Positions 1 to 61,999 of a DNA stretch of 64,000 nt are shown piece after piece (within the stretch, counting starts at the first letter, position 1; every line of letters begins with the position of its first letter). The notes under the pieces are model-generated. The model had not been told where the DNA came from and ran no database searches. It saw nothing but the letters and a program-made list of their open reading frames with translations. The stretch is from Rhabdophis nuchalis (taxonomy: Eukaryota > Chordata > Lepidosauria > Squamata > Natricidae), in the NCBI GenBank assembly GCA_039707465.1, contig CM077647.1, forward strand, positions 179,793,276 through 179,857,275, read 5' to 3'. Both the position numbers and the translations under genes were made by a program.

Positions 1-180
1 TCTTCCCTTCCTTTCTCTTCCATTCCTTTCCATTCCATTCTTTTTCTGTTGAATTCTGTTCCATTCCATATTTTCTATTCTCTTCCATTCCATTCTTTTT
101 CTCTTCATTCCATATTTTCTACTCTACTCTACTCTACTCTAATCTAATCTAATCTAATCTACTCTACTCTACAAGGTCCC
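1..180 (+). repeat. Pyrimidine-rich (TTCCA)n/(TCTAC)n microsatellite
   Basis: Imperfect ttccattcc and ctctactctaatc units sit just before the first RNF31 exon. A shortened inverse copy lies at about 27815-27890 as part of the inverted duplication. Confidence 0.8.
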
Positions 181-217
181 TTCCAACTGTTAATCTGTTC
201 AGCCCTTCTCTTTTCAG

Positions 218-25600
<25,383 letters not shown>

Positions 25601-26083
25601 ACCGAGGAGATTCCCCCATCCGAGGAGGAGACGCTGGGGAGGAGCTTCCAAACAGATGGAGAAGAAGACATGTTGCGTTTTGAGGGTTGTCCTTGATGGT
25701 TGATTGTTCGCGACGGGGCCTTCCAACTCCCAGAATTCCAAAGCCAGAGGATTCTGGGGGAAACTCAAGAAGACCTCCAATGTAAAAGATGGCTTCCAGG
25801 TCTAGGGAATTCTGGGAGTTGAAGTCCACAAATCTTTAAAAGTTAGCAGGTTCCTGAAAAGTAAAATTTTTTAAATTTTGTCCTAACACTGTTCGACAAG
25901 TTTTCGATTTTAATCTTAATGGATTTGTGGGTTGGGGGGAAAAAAATTTAGCTGGTGGGTGGAATGGATGCTTTACTTCCATTGAAAGTTTCTTGTTTCG
26001 GTTTTAATTCCATTTGTTCCTGCGGTTTTAATTCCACTTGGGTTCTTTCAGCCGGCACGTCTCCTGGGAAATGCATTGGTCTG

Positions 26084-26089
26084 AATAAA
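26084..26089 (+). terminator. RNF31: RNF31 poly(A) signal AATAAA
   Basis: A canonical AATAAA lies 484 bp after the RNF31 stop and is followed by a T-rich stretch near 26120. It gives a 3' UTR of about 0.5 kb that includes a hAT-like gaattctgggagttgaag fragment. It is the best placed signal before the inverted arm begins at 26668. Confidence 0.75.
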
Positions 26090-26104
26090 ATTTATTTCGC
26101 TAAA

Positions 26105-26667
26105 TGAGACTCTCTTTGGGTTTTTTTTTTTTTTTTTGCTGTCATTAATACGGTCTGCAGGTCTCAGAGTTTAGATTTTGCCACTGATTTTCAAACACAG
26201 GTGTTGAAATACATTTCCAGGTGGCCTTTTCTCCCCCACCCCCACCCTTCTCCAAATTTGCAGAAAGCTGCCGCTAGTTTGGAGTTTGTTACTACGAATT
26301 AAATACCAACGACATCTCACCGAAATGTCTAAATTGCAACCAATTCGTCTTTTATTTCAATCGTAAATGAATGAAATTGGCAATGGCTTGCAGTCCAAGT
26401 GGCATGGTTTTCTTATTTTCTCCTAGAGAATTTGAGGATTTAGGTATTGTGGGAAGGGTTAGGTCAGGGATGTGTGTGTGTGTGTATAAGAAAGGATTTT
26501 TCGAAATGATCATCAGATCATTAGTATTTCTTATACAGTAATTAACACGATCTGATGCTCAGGAGTTCTACTCCCCCTCCCCACCTGAAAAGAACTCTGT
26601 TCCAACTGCCCATTTACCTCACGTTCCGTTACCTCAGTTCAAATTGGCAGACTTCACTCAGGAGCAG
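26105..26667 (+). other. Intergenic sequence 3' of RNF31
   Basis: It holds a T run, a short tg repeat at ~26471-26486, and the end of a tcgtaag-family copy from about 26600. No gene was seen. Confidence 0.5.
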
Positions 26668-27895
26668 TCGTACAATGGGGCAAAACTCGCTTCACAACGG
26701 TCTCACTTAGCATCCAAAAAGTTGGGGTCAGAAGCCGAGGGCTCTCCGTGTACCAGACAAGGGTGATAATTTTGGATGAGAAGTTGGCACAGAACAGCCA
26801 AGGGGAATTTTAATTGCAGTTTTTTAATGGCTTTTTATGACAAGTTAGGTTTTTTTAAGTATTGTCAACAGTCTGAGGTCAGCTAGGTTTCAGCTGGGCG
26901 GCTCCATCAATTTGTTTAAATGAATAAAATAACGAACTAAAGAGAGGAGCTTCTGTCTAGTTTCATTTCCATGTGGAAACCACTTCTGGACTTTGTGCTC
27001 GAGGCAGAAAACACATGAAACTTCTGGGTTTTGCTGATTAGATAAGCTTGTTTTTTATAGGAATGGCCAGTATATATTATTACTAGCTGAATACCCGTGC
27101 TTTGCGACGAAACCATGCGATTGGGCTATGCAGGGGAAATTGGCTCAGGGGTACTATAAGTACTGTAAGGAGCCCCAGTAATAATATATCATATATACTG
27201 GCCATTCCTATAACGACAAGCTTATCTAATCAGCAAAACCCTGAAGTTTCATTTGTTTCCTGCCTCAAGCACAAAGTCCAGAAGTGGTTTCCAAATGGAA
27301 ATGAAACTACACCAGGGGTGGGCAAACTTTGCAACTTTAAGTCTGAAGGACTTCAGCTCCCAGAATTCATCATGATGAGCCGACAGGCAGGAAAGGAAAC
27401 AGTATGTCTTCTCCCTTAATTGGGGCCTAATAACAGGTTGTTGTGAAACAATTAAATATATATATATATATATTTATTTATTTATTTTAGGACAATTTGC
27501 AAAATATATATATAGAGAGAGAGATGTAAATAAACTGTTTAAAAATAAAATAAAAATAGACTGGCACAAAATCCAAACCAGGAGAGAAACATCACCTGGA
27601 TATCAAGAGTAGAGAAATAATTTAGAAGTTCGGTCTCATCGCTGATCTCTGGCTCGGAGCAAGCTGGACACACCAAATCCGTAATGTGCTCCTCCTTTAC
27701 GGCGATAGTGAAGTGCAAAGCGAAACACTCGGGGCAAATCGTACACTCGCACGATGTTAGTGACTGCATCTGAAAAGAGAAGGGCTGAACAGATTAACAG
27801 TTGGAAGGGACCTTGTAGAGTAGATTAGAGTAGAGTAGAGTAGAGTAGAAAATATGGAATGAAGAGAAAAAGAATGGAATGGAAGAGAATAGAAA
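26668..27895 (-). repeat. Right arm of the inverted duplication, downstream of RNF31
   Basis: This is the reverse complement of left-arm bases 2402 to ~85, minus ~1.1 kb. It begins about 580 bp past the RNF31 poly(A) signal and ends at a hAT-like fragment in direct orientation at 27893-27950. The arms are separated by about 24 kb that contain nine of the ten RNF31 exons. Confidence 0.85.
27596..27769 (-). pseudogene. Inverted duplicate of the RNF31 RING1 exon
   Basis: It reads the same 58 residues as the exon at 218-391 with one change (KEKHITDL to KEEHITDL, a single A-to-G). The acceptor cttttcag and donor cag|gtgatg are both kept. It has no partner exons on this strand, so it is an orphan exon copy, or else an assembly artefact. 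The near-identity argues for a recent event. Confidence 0.85.
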
Positions 27896-28149
27896 ATTCT
27901 GGGAGCTGAAGTCCTTCAGACTTAAAGTTGCAAAGTTTGCCCACCCCTGGGTTAGGTTGGGATCGCTCTAGAAATTCTCCTTGCTAAAAAAACGATCGTT
28001 CGGATACTTCTAAGAGGAGAAAAGCTGGCCTTTACCCATTCCACCACCCCCCCCCCCCTCCAAGAACCCCCGAATCACGTGGGATTGAAATTTGGCAAAA
28101 TTTTATGCCAAAACACGATCATGAAGCATTTGAGGAGATAATCAAAAAT

Positions 28150-28335
28150 GTCAAAAAAGAGGATTTAGGGGGCTGGAGGCTAAAACATATGAAGAACAGT
28201 TGCAGGCATTGGGAATATCTAATGTAATGATAATAAGAACGGGGGGGCAGGCGGGGAGTGTGACATGATAGTAGCCTTCCAATCTCTGCGGGGCTGCCCC
28301 AAAGAAGAGGGAGTCAAACTACTCCAAAGCAGGAC
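28150..28335 (+). mobile_element. CR1 fragment
   Basis: ggctaaaacatatgaagaac and caatctctgcggggctgccc match the CR1 coding region seen at 4960-5110. The sequence then breaks into a ggaa microsatellite (28355-28500). Confidence 0.65.
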
Positions 28336-28354
28336 AAGAAACAACTAATCAAGG

Positions 28355-28510
28355 AGAGGGAGGGAGGGAGGGAGGGAAGGAAGGAAGGAAGGAAGGAAGG
28401 AAGGAAGGAAGGAGAAAGAAAAAGAAAGAAAGGAAAGGGAGGGAAAGGAAGGAGGAAGAGAAAGGAAGAAAGAAGGAAAGGAGAAGAAGGAAGGGAGAGA
28501 GAGAAAAAAG
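28355..28510 (+). repeat. (GGAA)n/(GGGA)n microsatellite
   Basis: Pure ggag and ggaa units, then irregular purine text. Confidence 0.9.
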
Positions 28511-28700
28511 AATTTCCTGACAGAACATAATAATCATCTTCAATAATCATAATTCCCTTTTCTACAATCTATTATCACATAATAAATATGTGATAGACAG
28601 GTATAGAGAAAAAGATGATAGAGAGAGACACACAGAGACAGGCAAGATAGATGGACAGATAAAATAATAGATTAGAGATGATATAGTTAAATACATAGAT

Positions 28701-28770
<70 letters not shown>

Positions 28771-28872
28771 AGACATTAGAGAGATGGAGAGAAAGATAGG
28801 ACAGACATGGTAGGTAGGTAGGTAGGTAGAAGATAGATAGACAGACAGACTAACAAAAATGGACAGACAATG

Positions 28873-28943
<71 letters not shown>

Positions 28944-29132
28944 GATATAGGCAGGCAGCTGAATAGATAGATAAAAGATACTGTAGATTGATTAATAGAT
29001 GATAGAGAAATAGAAGATAGATGTTATATGCTAGATTAATAGATGATAAATTGATAGATAAGTAGATAGACATAGATGATAGAGTAAAAGATAGACAGTA
29101 TAAGCAGGCAGATGAATAAGAGATAGACAGAC

Positions 29133-29200
<68 letters not shown>

Positions 29201-29418
29201 TAGGCAGGCAGATGAATAGATAAAGGATAAATAGATAAATGAGAGATACTGTAGATTGATTAGTAGAAGATAGAGAAATAGAAGATAGATGTTACATGTT
29301 TGATTAATAGATGATAAATTGATAGATGATAGATAAGTAGATAGGCAATAGAAGATGATAGATGATAGAGAAATAGAAGATAGAGAAATAGATAGACGCT
29401 ATAAGCAGGCAGATGAAT

Positions 29419-29490
<72 letters not shown>

Positions 29491-29779
29491 AAGATGAAGG
29501 ATAGACAGAGATAGACAATAGATGGATAATAAATGTTGGAGAGAGAGAGAGAGAAACACAGACAGGATGAACAGATATTAGATGGATAGAGGGATTGATG
29601 AGTGAGAGATGATAGAAAGATGAGAGATGATTTTTTAAAAAATGATAGGGGGTGGGAGAGATGATAGATAAAGGACAGACCGGAAGGAGATAAAAAGAGA
29701 GGTGAAGGCGGGCTACACAATAGTCCACTTTGAGGAATAAAGCTCTCATTCCAACCCTGAAGCTAGACAGATTCTCCTT

Positions 29780-29845
29780 GTATTGAGATTTCCACAAGTT
29801 AAAAAAGACAGAAGCCAGCCCTCTGCCGCCCCCTGGAGGCCAGAT
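29780..29845 (+). repeat. CTCF-motif-bearing segment, copy A
   Basis: ctccttgtattgagatttcc ... gacagaagccagccctctgc then gccgccccctggaggcc (29825-29841). The reverse complement of the last part fits the CTCF core (CCNSCAGGGGGCGS). Its 5' flank differs from copies B to D. Confidence 0.6.
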
Positions 29846-29901
29846 AAAATAATAGATTAGATAGATAGGTAGGTAGGTAGGTAGGTAGGTAGGTAGGTAG
29901 G

Positions 29902-29989
<88 letters not shown>

Positions 29990-29990
<1 letters not shown>

Positions 29991-30090
29991 TTTCTTTTCA
30001 AAATTTCAATGGTTTTCTCCTTGTATTGAGATTTCCACGGTTTAAAAAAGACAGAAGCGAGCTCTCTGCCGCCCCCTGGAGGCCAGATAA
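29990..30090 (+). repeat. CTCF-motif-bearing segment, copy B
   Basis: tttcttttcaaaatttcaat, the shared cttgtattgagatttccacg block, and gccgccccctggaggcc at 30068-30084, followed by cagataaaataataatgata into the next GATA tract. Confidence 0.6.
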
Positions 30091-30099
30091 AATAATAAT

Positions 30100-30190
<91 letters not shown>

Positions 30191-30218
30191 TAACAAAAAT
30201 GGACATAATGGATGGATG

Positions 30219-30328
<110 letters not shown>

Positions 30329-30358
30329 CTAACAAAAATGGACATAATGGATAGATAG

Positions 30359-30440
<82 letters not shown>

Positions 30441-30483
30441 GCACACTAACAAAAATGGACAGATAATGGATAGATAGATAGAT

Positions 30484-30544
<61 letters not shown>

Positions 30545-30570
30545 GCACACTAACAAAAAAGGACATAATG

Positions 30571-30616
<46 letters not shown>

Positions 30617-30720
30617 CTAACAAAAATGGACATAATGGATAGATAGATAGATGATAGATAGATAGATAGATAGATAGGCACACTAACAAAAATGGACAGA
30701 TAATGGATAGATAGACAGAC

Positions 30721-30799
<79 letters not shown>

Positions 30800-30800
<1 letters not shown>

Positions 30801-30900
30801 TTTCTTTTCAAAATTTCAGTGCTTTTCTCCTTGTATTGAGATTTCCACGGTTTAAAAAAGACAGAAGCGAGCCTCTGCCGCCCCCTGGAGGCCAGATAAA
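30800..30900 (+). repeat. CTCF-motif-bearing segment, copy C
   Basis: Same structure as copy B with gccgccccctggaggcc at 30877-30893. B and C look like products of one segmental step inside the GATA array. Confidence 0.6.
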
Positions 30901-30913
30901 ATAATAATGATAG

Positions 30914-31048
<135 letters not shown>

Positions 31049-31092
31049 TAGACAGACAGACTAACAAAAATGGACATAATGGATAGATAGAT

Positions 31093-35955
<4,863 letters not shown>

Positions 35956-35956
<1 letters not shown>

Positions 35957-36055
35957 TTTCTTTTCAAAATTTCAGTGCTTTTCTCCTTGTATTGAGATTT
36001 TCAGCGGTTAAAAAAAGACAGAAGCCAGCCCTCTGCCGCCCCCTGGTGGCCGCGC
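35956..36055 (+). repeat. CTCF-motif-bearing segment, copy D, next to the IRF9 promoter
   Basis: tttcttttcaaaatttcagt, cttgtattgagattttcagc, then gccgccccctggtggcc at 36035-36051. The reverse complement GGCCACCAGGGGGCGGC is the best CTCF core match of the four. It joins directly to the CpG-rich promoter, so D may be the parent of copies A to C. Confidence 0.65.
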
Positions 36056-36205
36056 GCGCCGCCCCCCCGGGAGCCGCGACACGTGATTTCGGGGAAAGCT
36101 GCAAAAGCCACGGAGAAATGGCATCGGGCGGGGCCCAGGGGGCGGAGCCGGGGGAGAACGGGCGGAGCCGTGCGCCAGCTGGCACCCCGGGAATCGCTGC
36201 TGCTT
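36040..36205 (+). promoter_or_regulatory. IRF9: CpG-rich IRF9 promoter
   Basis: An island of high CpG content in an AT-rich setting, with several ggggcgg/gggcgga Sp1-like boxes and no TATA box. A palindromic GAS site lies inside. It is 3.9 kb upstream of the IRF9 ATG and ends near a good splice donor (36312), which fits a non-coding first exon. Confidence 0.65.
36088..36096 (+). promoter_or_regulatory. IRF9: GAS element TTCGGGGAA
   Basis: Exact TTCNNNGAA, set in tttcggggaaa, within the CpG-rich promoter. Such sites bind STAT dimers. Mammalian IRF9 is interferon-inducible, so the site makes biological sense; binding is not shown. Confidence 0.55.
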
Positions 36206-36311
36206 GTTGTTGTTTTTTAATTTGTTTTTTTTAACCGGGCTGGAAGATTCGGCAGGGAGGAAGAAGAGAAGGAGGAAGGGAAGGGAAGAGGAGAAAGCGA
36301 AGCGCGGGCAG
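36100..36311 (+). other. IRF9: Probable IRF9 non-coding exon 1
   Basis: It ends gcgggcag|gtaggg at 36311. The next exon begins exactly at the ATG (ctggtag|ATG, 40010), so an upstream untranslated exon is required, and this is the only CpG-rich candidate. The start is approximate. It holds an upstream ATG at 36118 (uORF of 38 codons to 36234). Confidence 0.5.
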
Positions 36312-36735
36312 GTAGGGCTTTGCCTCCCCCCCCCACACACACACACTTTTAAACTCGCTTTTGGGTGTTTTTGTTGTTATTATTTAAAAAAAAGTTTATT
36401 TACTTTTGTTGCAGGCGGGCACGATTGATTGATTGACTTAATTCTTGGTTGGTTTGCAAACGGGCACGGTGGATTTGCCCTTATTGGATGTTTTATGCCA
36501 ACGGACAGGACTTAACTTTTTAAAATAAATAGATATATTTATTTTATTATATATATTATTGTTTTATATATATTATTATATATATATATATATATATAAA
36601 ACAAAAATGAAATTATGAAATGAATGAAATTATGCCCATATTTCCAAAAATAAAAATTATAAAAATATAAAAAATATATAAAAATTATATATATATATAT
36701 AATCTACGAAAACATATATATAAATTTTAGGTCAT
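36312..36735 (+). other. IRF9 intron 1, AT-rich part
   Basis: Long ta and aaat tracts (36540-36700) with no gene seen. Confidence 0.5.
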
Positions 36736-36900
36736 TTATATTTGGGGATTTTAGCGCAGGGATAATCTAGTTTAATCTGTTTTTATTCATTCTATTTATG
36801 TATTTTTATAGTTATTTTAATTTCCCTGTGCACCGCTCCGAGTCCCCCTGGGGAGAGGATGCGGTATACAAATAAAATTATTATTATTATTATTATTATA
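36736..36900 (+). mobile_element. L2 3'-tail fragment with (ATT)n
   Basis: gattttagcgcagggataat and gcaccgctccgagtccccct, then an att repeat: the 3' UTR of the L2 family without coding sequence. Confidence 0.7.
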
Positions 36901-37084
36901 TAATTTTTTTATTTTTATTTTATATATATATTTATTTTATTTTATATATCTAATTTTTATTTTATTTTATTTTCTTATTTTATTTTTATTTTTATTTTAT
37001 ATATCTAATTTTTATTTTATTTTATTTTTTTATTTTTGAAAATATGGGCATAATTTCATTTTTGTTTTTTAAACTGCAAATATT

Positions 37085-37087
37085 GCA

Positions 37088-37146
<59 letters not shown>

Positions 37147-37170
37147 CCTCCCTCCCTCCCTCCCTCTCTT
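37085..37170 (+). repeat. (CT)n/(CCCT)n microsatellite
   Basis: Pure ct run then ccct. A second ct run lies at 37690-37741. Confidence 0.9.
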
Positions 37171-37374
37171 TCTCTTGTCTTCCGGGATAGGCAGCCTCGA
37201 TCTGCGGTGGTGGTTTATTGTTGTGGCTATTATTATTATTTAATATGACTATTGCTGTTGTTGTTATTATTATTATGAATTATTATTACTTAATATTTTT
37301 TTAAATATATATTCATTAAACACGAAGCACATTCAACTGAATATTTAAAAATGTGTCACAAATACCATTGGCTG

Positions 37375-37377
<3 letters not shown>

Positions 37378-37438
<61 letters not shown>

Positions 37439-37625
37439 TTATGTGGTTAATCTTTGGTGAGATTCACAGCCTTTGGGGCTGGTTGGTAGCTCAACAGCTC
37501 GAGTCCTAACCAAGGACCTAGGAACTGTCAAGGTAATGTCGGAGGATAGAAGCTGTTCCAAGCAGGGTGGCCCTTTGTAGAGTCAGAATGCTCAAGTCTG
37601 GCAAATTATTATTATTATCATCATC
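37378..37625 (+). repeat. (ATT)n plus unclassified repeat
   Basis: att run (37378-37435), then a block with tggtgagattcacagccttt and ggttggtagctcaacagctc. The inverse of this block recurs at ~53750-53850 and ~54350-54430, also beside att/aat runs, so it is an interspersed family tied to trinucleotide repeats. Confidence 0.6.
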
Positions 37626-37698
37626 ATCATCATCATCTTTTATTCATTAAACATGAAACTCAGTCAGCTGAACAGTCTATCTGTCTCTGTCCCTCCCT

Positions 37699-37744
<46 letters not shown>

Positions 37745-38079
37745 TATTTATTTCTCTGAAGTCTTTTTTTGCTTCCTTTCTACAACCCAGGAGGCGCTTC
37801 TCTCATATCTCTGATTTTCTGAGGTTACTGGAAGTTCAACAAAGAAACCTCTTGCGTGGGTTGTGTAACTTTTCATTGAAACTTCCTTGATGGCTCTTTT
37901 TTTTTTTTGGGCTAGCCCTTCTCTGTTTGAACTTATTTCCAAATCTGGATTGTGTTTTCTTTTCTTTTTTTAAAGAATGAGCTTTCCATCCCCTCTTCTC
38001 TCAGGCGTTCATTTCATTTCATTTCATTTTTAAATGCCTACGTCCAACAGCCTAATAAATCCATAATAAAACCATCAGT

Positions 38080-38117
38080 GGCCCAGTGACTAAGATGCTG
38101 AGCTTGTCCATCAGAAA
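38080..38117 (+). mobile_element. Sauria-type SINE head fragment
   Basis: gtggcccagtgactaagatg and ctgagcttgtccatcagaaa are the tRNA-like start of a known squamate SINE, cut after about 40 bp and followed by the GTAG array. Confidence 0.6.
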
Positions 38118-38158
38118 GAAGTAGGTAGGTAGGTAGGTAGGTAGGTAGGTAGGTAGGT

Positions 38159-38201
<43 letters not shown>

Positions 38202-39680
38202 AAGTAGGTAGGTAGATAGGGAGAGGGAGAGGGAGATAGAAATGCGGTAGGTAGGTAGGTAGGTAGGTAGGTAGGTAGGTAGGGAGAGGGAGAGGGAGAG
38301 AAATACAGTAGGTAGGGAGGGAGAGGGAGAGAGAGAGAGAGAAATACAGTAGGTAGGTAGGTAGGTAGAGGGAGAGAGAGAGAAATACAGTAGGTAGGTA
38401 GGGAGAGGGGGAGGGAGAGAAATATAGTAGGGAGATAGGTAGGGAGAGGGAGAGAGAGAGAGGGAGATATAAATGCAGTAAGTAGGTAGGTAGGGAGAGG
38501 GAGGGAGGGAGGGAGGGAGAAATGCAGTAGGTAGGTAGGTAAAGGGAGAAATAAAGAAGGTAGATAGGTAGAGGGATAGAGAGAGGGAGGGAGAAATGCA
38601 GTAGGTAGGTAGGGAGAGGGAGAGAGAGAGAAATACAGTAGGTAGGTAGGTGAATAGAGGGAGAGAGGGAAAATACAGTAGGTATGTAGATAGGTAGAGG
38701 GATAGAGAGAGGGAGGGAGAAATGCAGTAGGTAGGTAGGTAGGTGAATAGAGGGAGAGAGGGAAAATACAGTAGGTAGGTAGATAGGTAGAGGGATAGAG
38801 AGAGGGAGGGAGAAATACAGTAGGTAGGTAGGTAGGTGAATAGAGAGGGAGGGAAATACAGTAGGTAGGTAGATAGGGAGAGGGAGAGAGAGGGAGGGAG
38901 AAATGCAGTAGGTAGGTAGGTAGAGGGAGAGAGAGAGAAATACAGTAGGTAGATAGGTAGGTGAATAGAGAGAGGGGGGAAAATACAGTAGGTAGGTAGA
39001 TAAGGAGAGGGGGAGAGAGAGGGAGGGGGAAATGCAGTAGGTAGGTAGGTAGGGAGAGGGAGAGAGAGAAATACAGTAGGTAGGTAGGTGAATAGAGAGA
39101 GAGAGGGAAAAATACAGTAGGTAGGTAGATAGGGAGAGGGAGAGAGAGAGAGGGAGGGATAAATGCAGTAGGTAGGTAGGTAGGTAGAGGGTGAGAGAGA
39201 GAAATACACTAGGTAGATAGGTAGGTGAATAGAGAGAGGGAAAATACAGTAGGTATGTAGATATGGAGAGGGAGAGAGGGGGTAGATAGAAATGCAGTAG
39301 GTAGGTAGGTAGAGGAAGAGAGAGGGAGGGAGAAATGCAGTAGGTAGGTAGGTGGAGGGAGAGACAGAAATACAGTAGGTAGGTAGGTAGGTGAATCGAG
39401 GGAGAGAGGGAAAATACAGTGGGTAGGTAGATAGGTAGAGGGATAGAGAGGGAGAGAGGGAGGGAGAAATGCAGTAGGTAGGTAGGTAGGTTGGAGAGAG
39501 AGAGGGAAAATACAGTAGGTAGGTAGATAGGTAGAGGGATAGAGAGAGAGGGAGGGAGAAATATAGTAGGTAGGTAGGTAGGTAGGTAGAGGGAGAAATA
39601 CAGTAGGTAGGTAGATAGGGAGAGGGAGAGAGAGGGGGAGAGGGAGAAATATAGTAGGTAGGTAGAGAGGGAGAAATGCA
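38118..39680 (+). repeat. GTAGGTAG / gagagggaaatacag minisatellite
   Basis: 1.56 kb in IRF9 intron 1. Units of 40-60 bp: gtaggtaggtag, then agagggagagagagggaggg and agaaatgcag/aaatacag. The long minus-strand frame here is a repeat artefact. Confidence 0.9.
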
Positions 39681-39769
39681 GTAGGTAGGTAGGTTAGGGG
39701 TTATATGGTGGTTGTGTGTACGTGGTTGTGTGTGCAGGTGTAGATCTACACACAGATTGGTTGGCCATT

Positions 39770-39812
39770 TAACCAGACTGGGCCACAGCAACGCGTGGCC
39801 GGGAACAGCTAG
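39770..39812 (+). mobile_element. Helitron-like 3' terminus
   Basis: Hairpin GGCCAC-loop-GTGGCC, eight bases, then CTAG (39809-39812) followed by T. Very similar to 10525-10551, and again at the right end of a GTAG array. Confidence 0.5.
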
Positions 39813-40009
39813 TATAAAATATCAATCAAATAATGAAATGAAATAAGAAAAGTTGCTAAACTCTGAAGCTCTCTCTCGGGTCATTTTTTTCAATCAACTC
39901 GTTTGATCATCTAAGTTTGAACGGTCACTAGACAAACGGTTGTACGTTGAGGACTAGCTGATTTGTCTTTTGTGGTTTTTTTTTTTGTGGGGGCGGCTCT
40001 TCCTGGTAG

Positions 40010-59882
<19,873 letters not shown>

Positions 59883-60418
59883 AGGCCGTCATCTCCTACC
59901 CCAGCGTGGTTTTCCCGGCCACTTGCACATCCTGAGAACGCAAAGCTTTGGGATTCCTGCTTTCTCCTGAGAAGAAACCAACAATGTGAATATTGGTTCG
60001 GAGGCCCAATTGGCGGGCGGGCTTGGAAGTCGGCCCGTTAACGTCCCTGCGACCCCTCCTCCTCCAACCGGGACTGCCGACGACGGATTGGGAAAGTGCC
60101 CCTTGGTCGGTGGCGTCCCGAGGAAAACACTAAAAGCCGCCAAAAACAAAGAGAGAGAGAGAGTGAAAAGCGAATTTGGGGACCGTCTGTTTACATTATG
60201 AGGAGAGGATGACCTTCCATAGCCCGGCCGTCCTACTCAATTCCGCGTTTCCTTTGGCTGAGATACGGTGGGGGAAACGGCTTTGCCCGCCACCTCTTGC
60301 AAATTATCTGTGGCTTCCTTCCCTTCCTGTATGTCACTTTATCTACTGTTTTTTGCACTTTATACCTGACTCTAATCTGACCGACGTTTTACTGTGTACA
60401 AAAAATATTTTCCGAATT

Positions 60419-60424
60419 AATAAA
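60419..60424 (+). terminator. IRF9: IRF9 poly(A) signal AATAAA
   Basis: AATAAA 537 bp after the stop, followed by tgtgttgtaatcttgtgtctg, a GT-rich downstream element. A TA-flanked MITE begins about 60 bp later. Confidence 0.8.
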
Positions 60425-60480
60425 ACATTAGTGAAAGCTGTGTTGTAATCTTGTGTCTGATGATAGACGAAAACAGGGGT

Positions 60481-61981
60481 TACCGTATTTTTCGGCGTAG
60501 AAGACGCTCCAAAGTATACGACGCACGTAGATTTTGGGGAGGAAAACAAGGGATTCACGGCTGTCCCTGGATGACCATGTGGCGGCCGTGACCAGGGGGG
60601 CGTTCTACCAGGTTCGCCTGGTACGCCAGTTGCGTCCCTTTCTGGACTGGGACGCCCTCCGGACAGTCACTCAAGCGCTCGTGACTTCCCGCCTTGACTA
60701 TTGCAACGCTCTCTACATGGGGCTCCCCTTGAGGTGCATCCGGAGGCTCCAGTTGGTCCAGAATGCGGCCGCGCGGGGGATTCTGGGAACATCTCGAAGT
60801 TCCCATGTAACACCTCTCCTGCGCGAGCTGCACTGGCTACCGGTGGCCTTCCAGGTGCGCTTCAAGGTCCTTGTCACCATCTTTAAATCGCTCCATGGCT
60901 CGGGGCCTAGTTATTTGCGGGACCGTCTCCTGCCACATACCTCCCACCGACCGATTCACTCCCACAGGGAGGGCCTCCTCAGGGTGCTGACCGCTGGGCA
61001 ATGCCGGCTGGCGACGCCCAGGGGTAGAGCCTTCTCTGAGGCAGGGCCCGCCCTCTTGAACGACCTGCCCCCTGAACTACGCACCCTCACAGACCTTCCC
61101 CTCTTCCACCACTCACTCAAGACATACCTCTTCCAACAAGCTGGACTAGCTTAGAACTCAGGTCTTGGTACGATAGAGCTTCAGTTACATTAGAAAAATG
61201 GTTTGATAGGTTTTTATTGGGAATTTGAGCACAGGTTTGCAATTTAATCTCTTTTTAACTTTCTAAGTGTTGTTATCTATTTATTGTTGTTTTAATTGCC
61301 TGGGCACCGCAGTCTACAAATCGAATAAAATTGGAAATTGAAATTGAAATTGAAAGGGAAAAATGCCTGCCTCTGCCTCCCAGCAATTCGCCTCCTTGCA
61401 ACAAACAGCAAACGGCCCAGACCATATACACTGTTTGTAGTGTTATATTTCGGACTGTACTTGTGCAGGTGCTGTTAAAATTGATGTGGCTTTCTTGAAG
61501 TCTAGTTGATCTCTGCTATTTAAAAGAACAGCACTTTTTAAAACAAGAGCACGGGGCCTCTTCCGATCGAGCGTTTTATTTTAAAACGCTGCTTCATTTT
61601 GTGACGTTGTCCAGAATAAGAACAAAGCAGTCTTTTAAAAAATTAAGTCTCATCATTTGAACAGTCTAGAGGCCTTTATAGTGGTTGACTAACCTCCTGG
61701 CAGCAAACAGCCTGATTAGCACAAGGAGAGAAAAAAAATCTGCCTCACAGCAATTTGCCACGTGGAGCAAACAGCAAGTTTCCACTTTCAGTTCCTCCCG
61801 ATCATCAGCTGTTTCAGGCTGCAGGGATTGCTATAGTTTATTGAAGCCTCCATTTGCTGCGAAGAGGTAAATTGCTGGGAGGCAGGGGTGGGTGTGGCTA
61901 CATTCAGTGTATGAGACGCACCCAAATTTTCACCCTCTTAGGGTTGGAAAAGATGCGTCTTATACGCCGAAAAATACGGTA
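60481..61981 (+). mobile_element. TA-flanked MITE containing an L2 fragment
   Basis: Left end TA-CCGTATTTTTCGGCGTA, right end cgccgaaaaatacgg-TA. The inside holds an L2 fragment (60548-61345) and about 560 bp of AT-rich sequence (61346-61910) with gcctcccagcaattcgcc and gcctcacagcaatttgcc as a diverged internal repeat. No transposase. Confidence 0.65.
60548..61345 (+). mobile_element. L2 3' fragment inside the MITE
   Basis: One open frame, SRLSLDDHVAAVTRGAFYQV to TYLFQQAGLA, ending 61154, then a tail with ttgagcacaggtttgcaatt and a gaaattga repeat. Confidence 0.85.
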
Positions 61982-61999
61982 TTTTGTGACTGAACGTAC

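Noticed and set aside
35992..36234. 80-codon frame across the IRF9 promoter as a protein-coding exon
   Set aside because: Starts in GATA-flank sequence and stops before the donor; only the 36118-36234 part is plausible, as an upstream ORF.
38052..39791. 579-codon minus-strand frame rich in YLPTYCISPSLSLS
   Set aside because: Translation of the GTAG/gagagaaatacag minisatellite; periodic and compositionally trivial.
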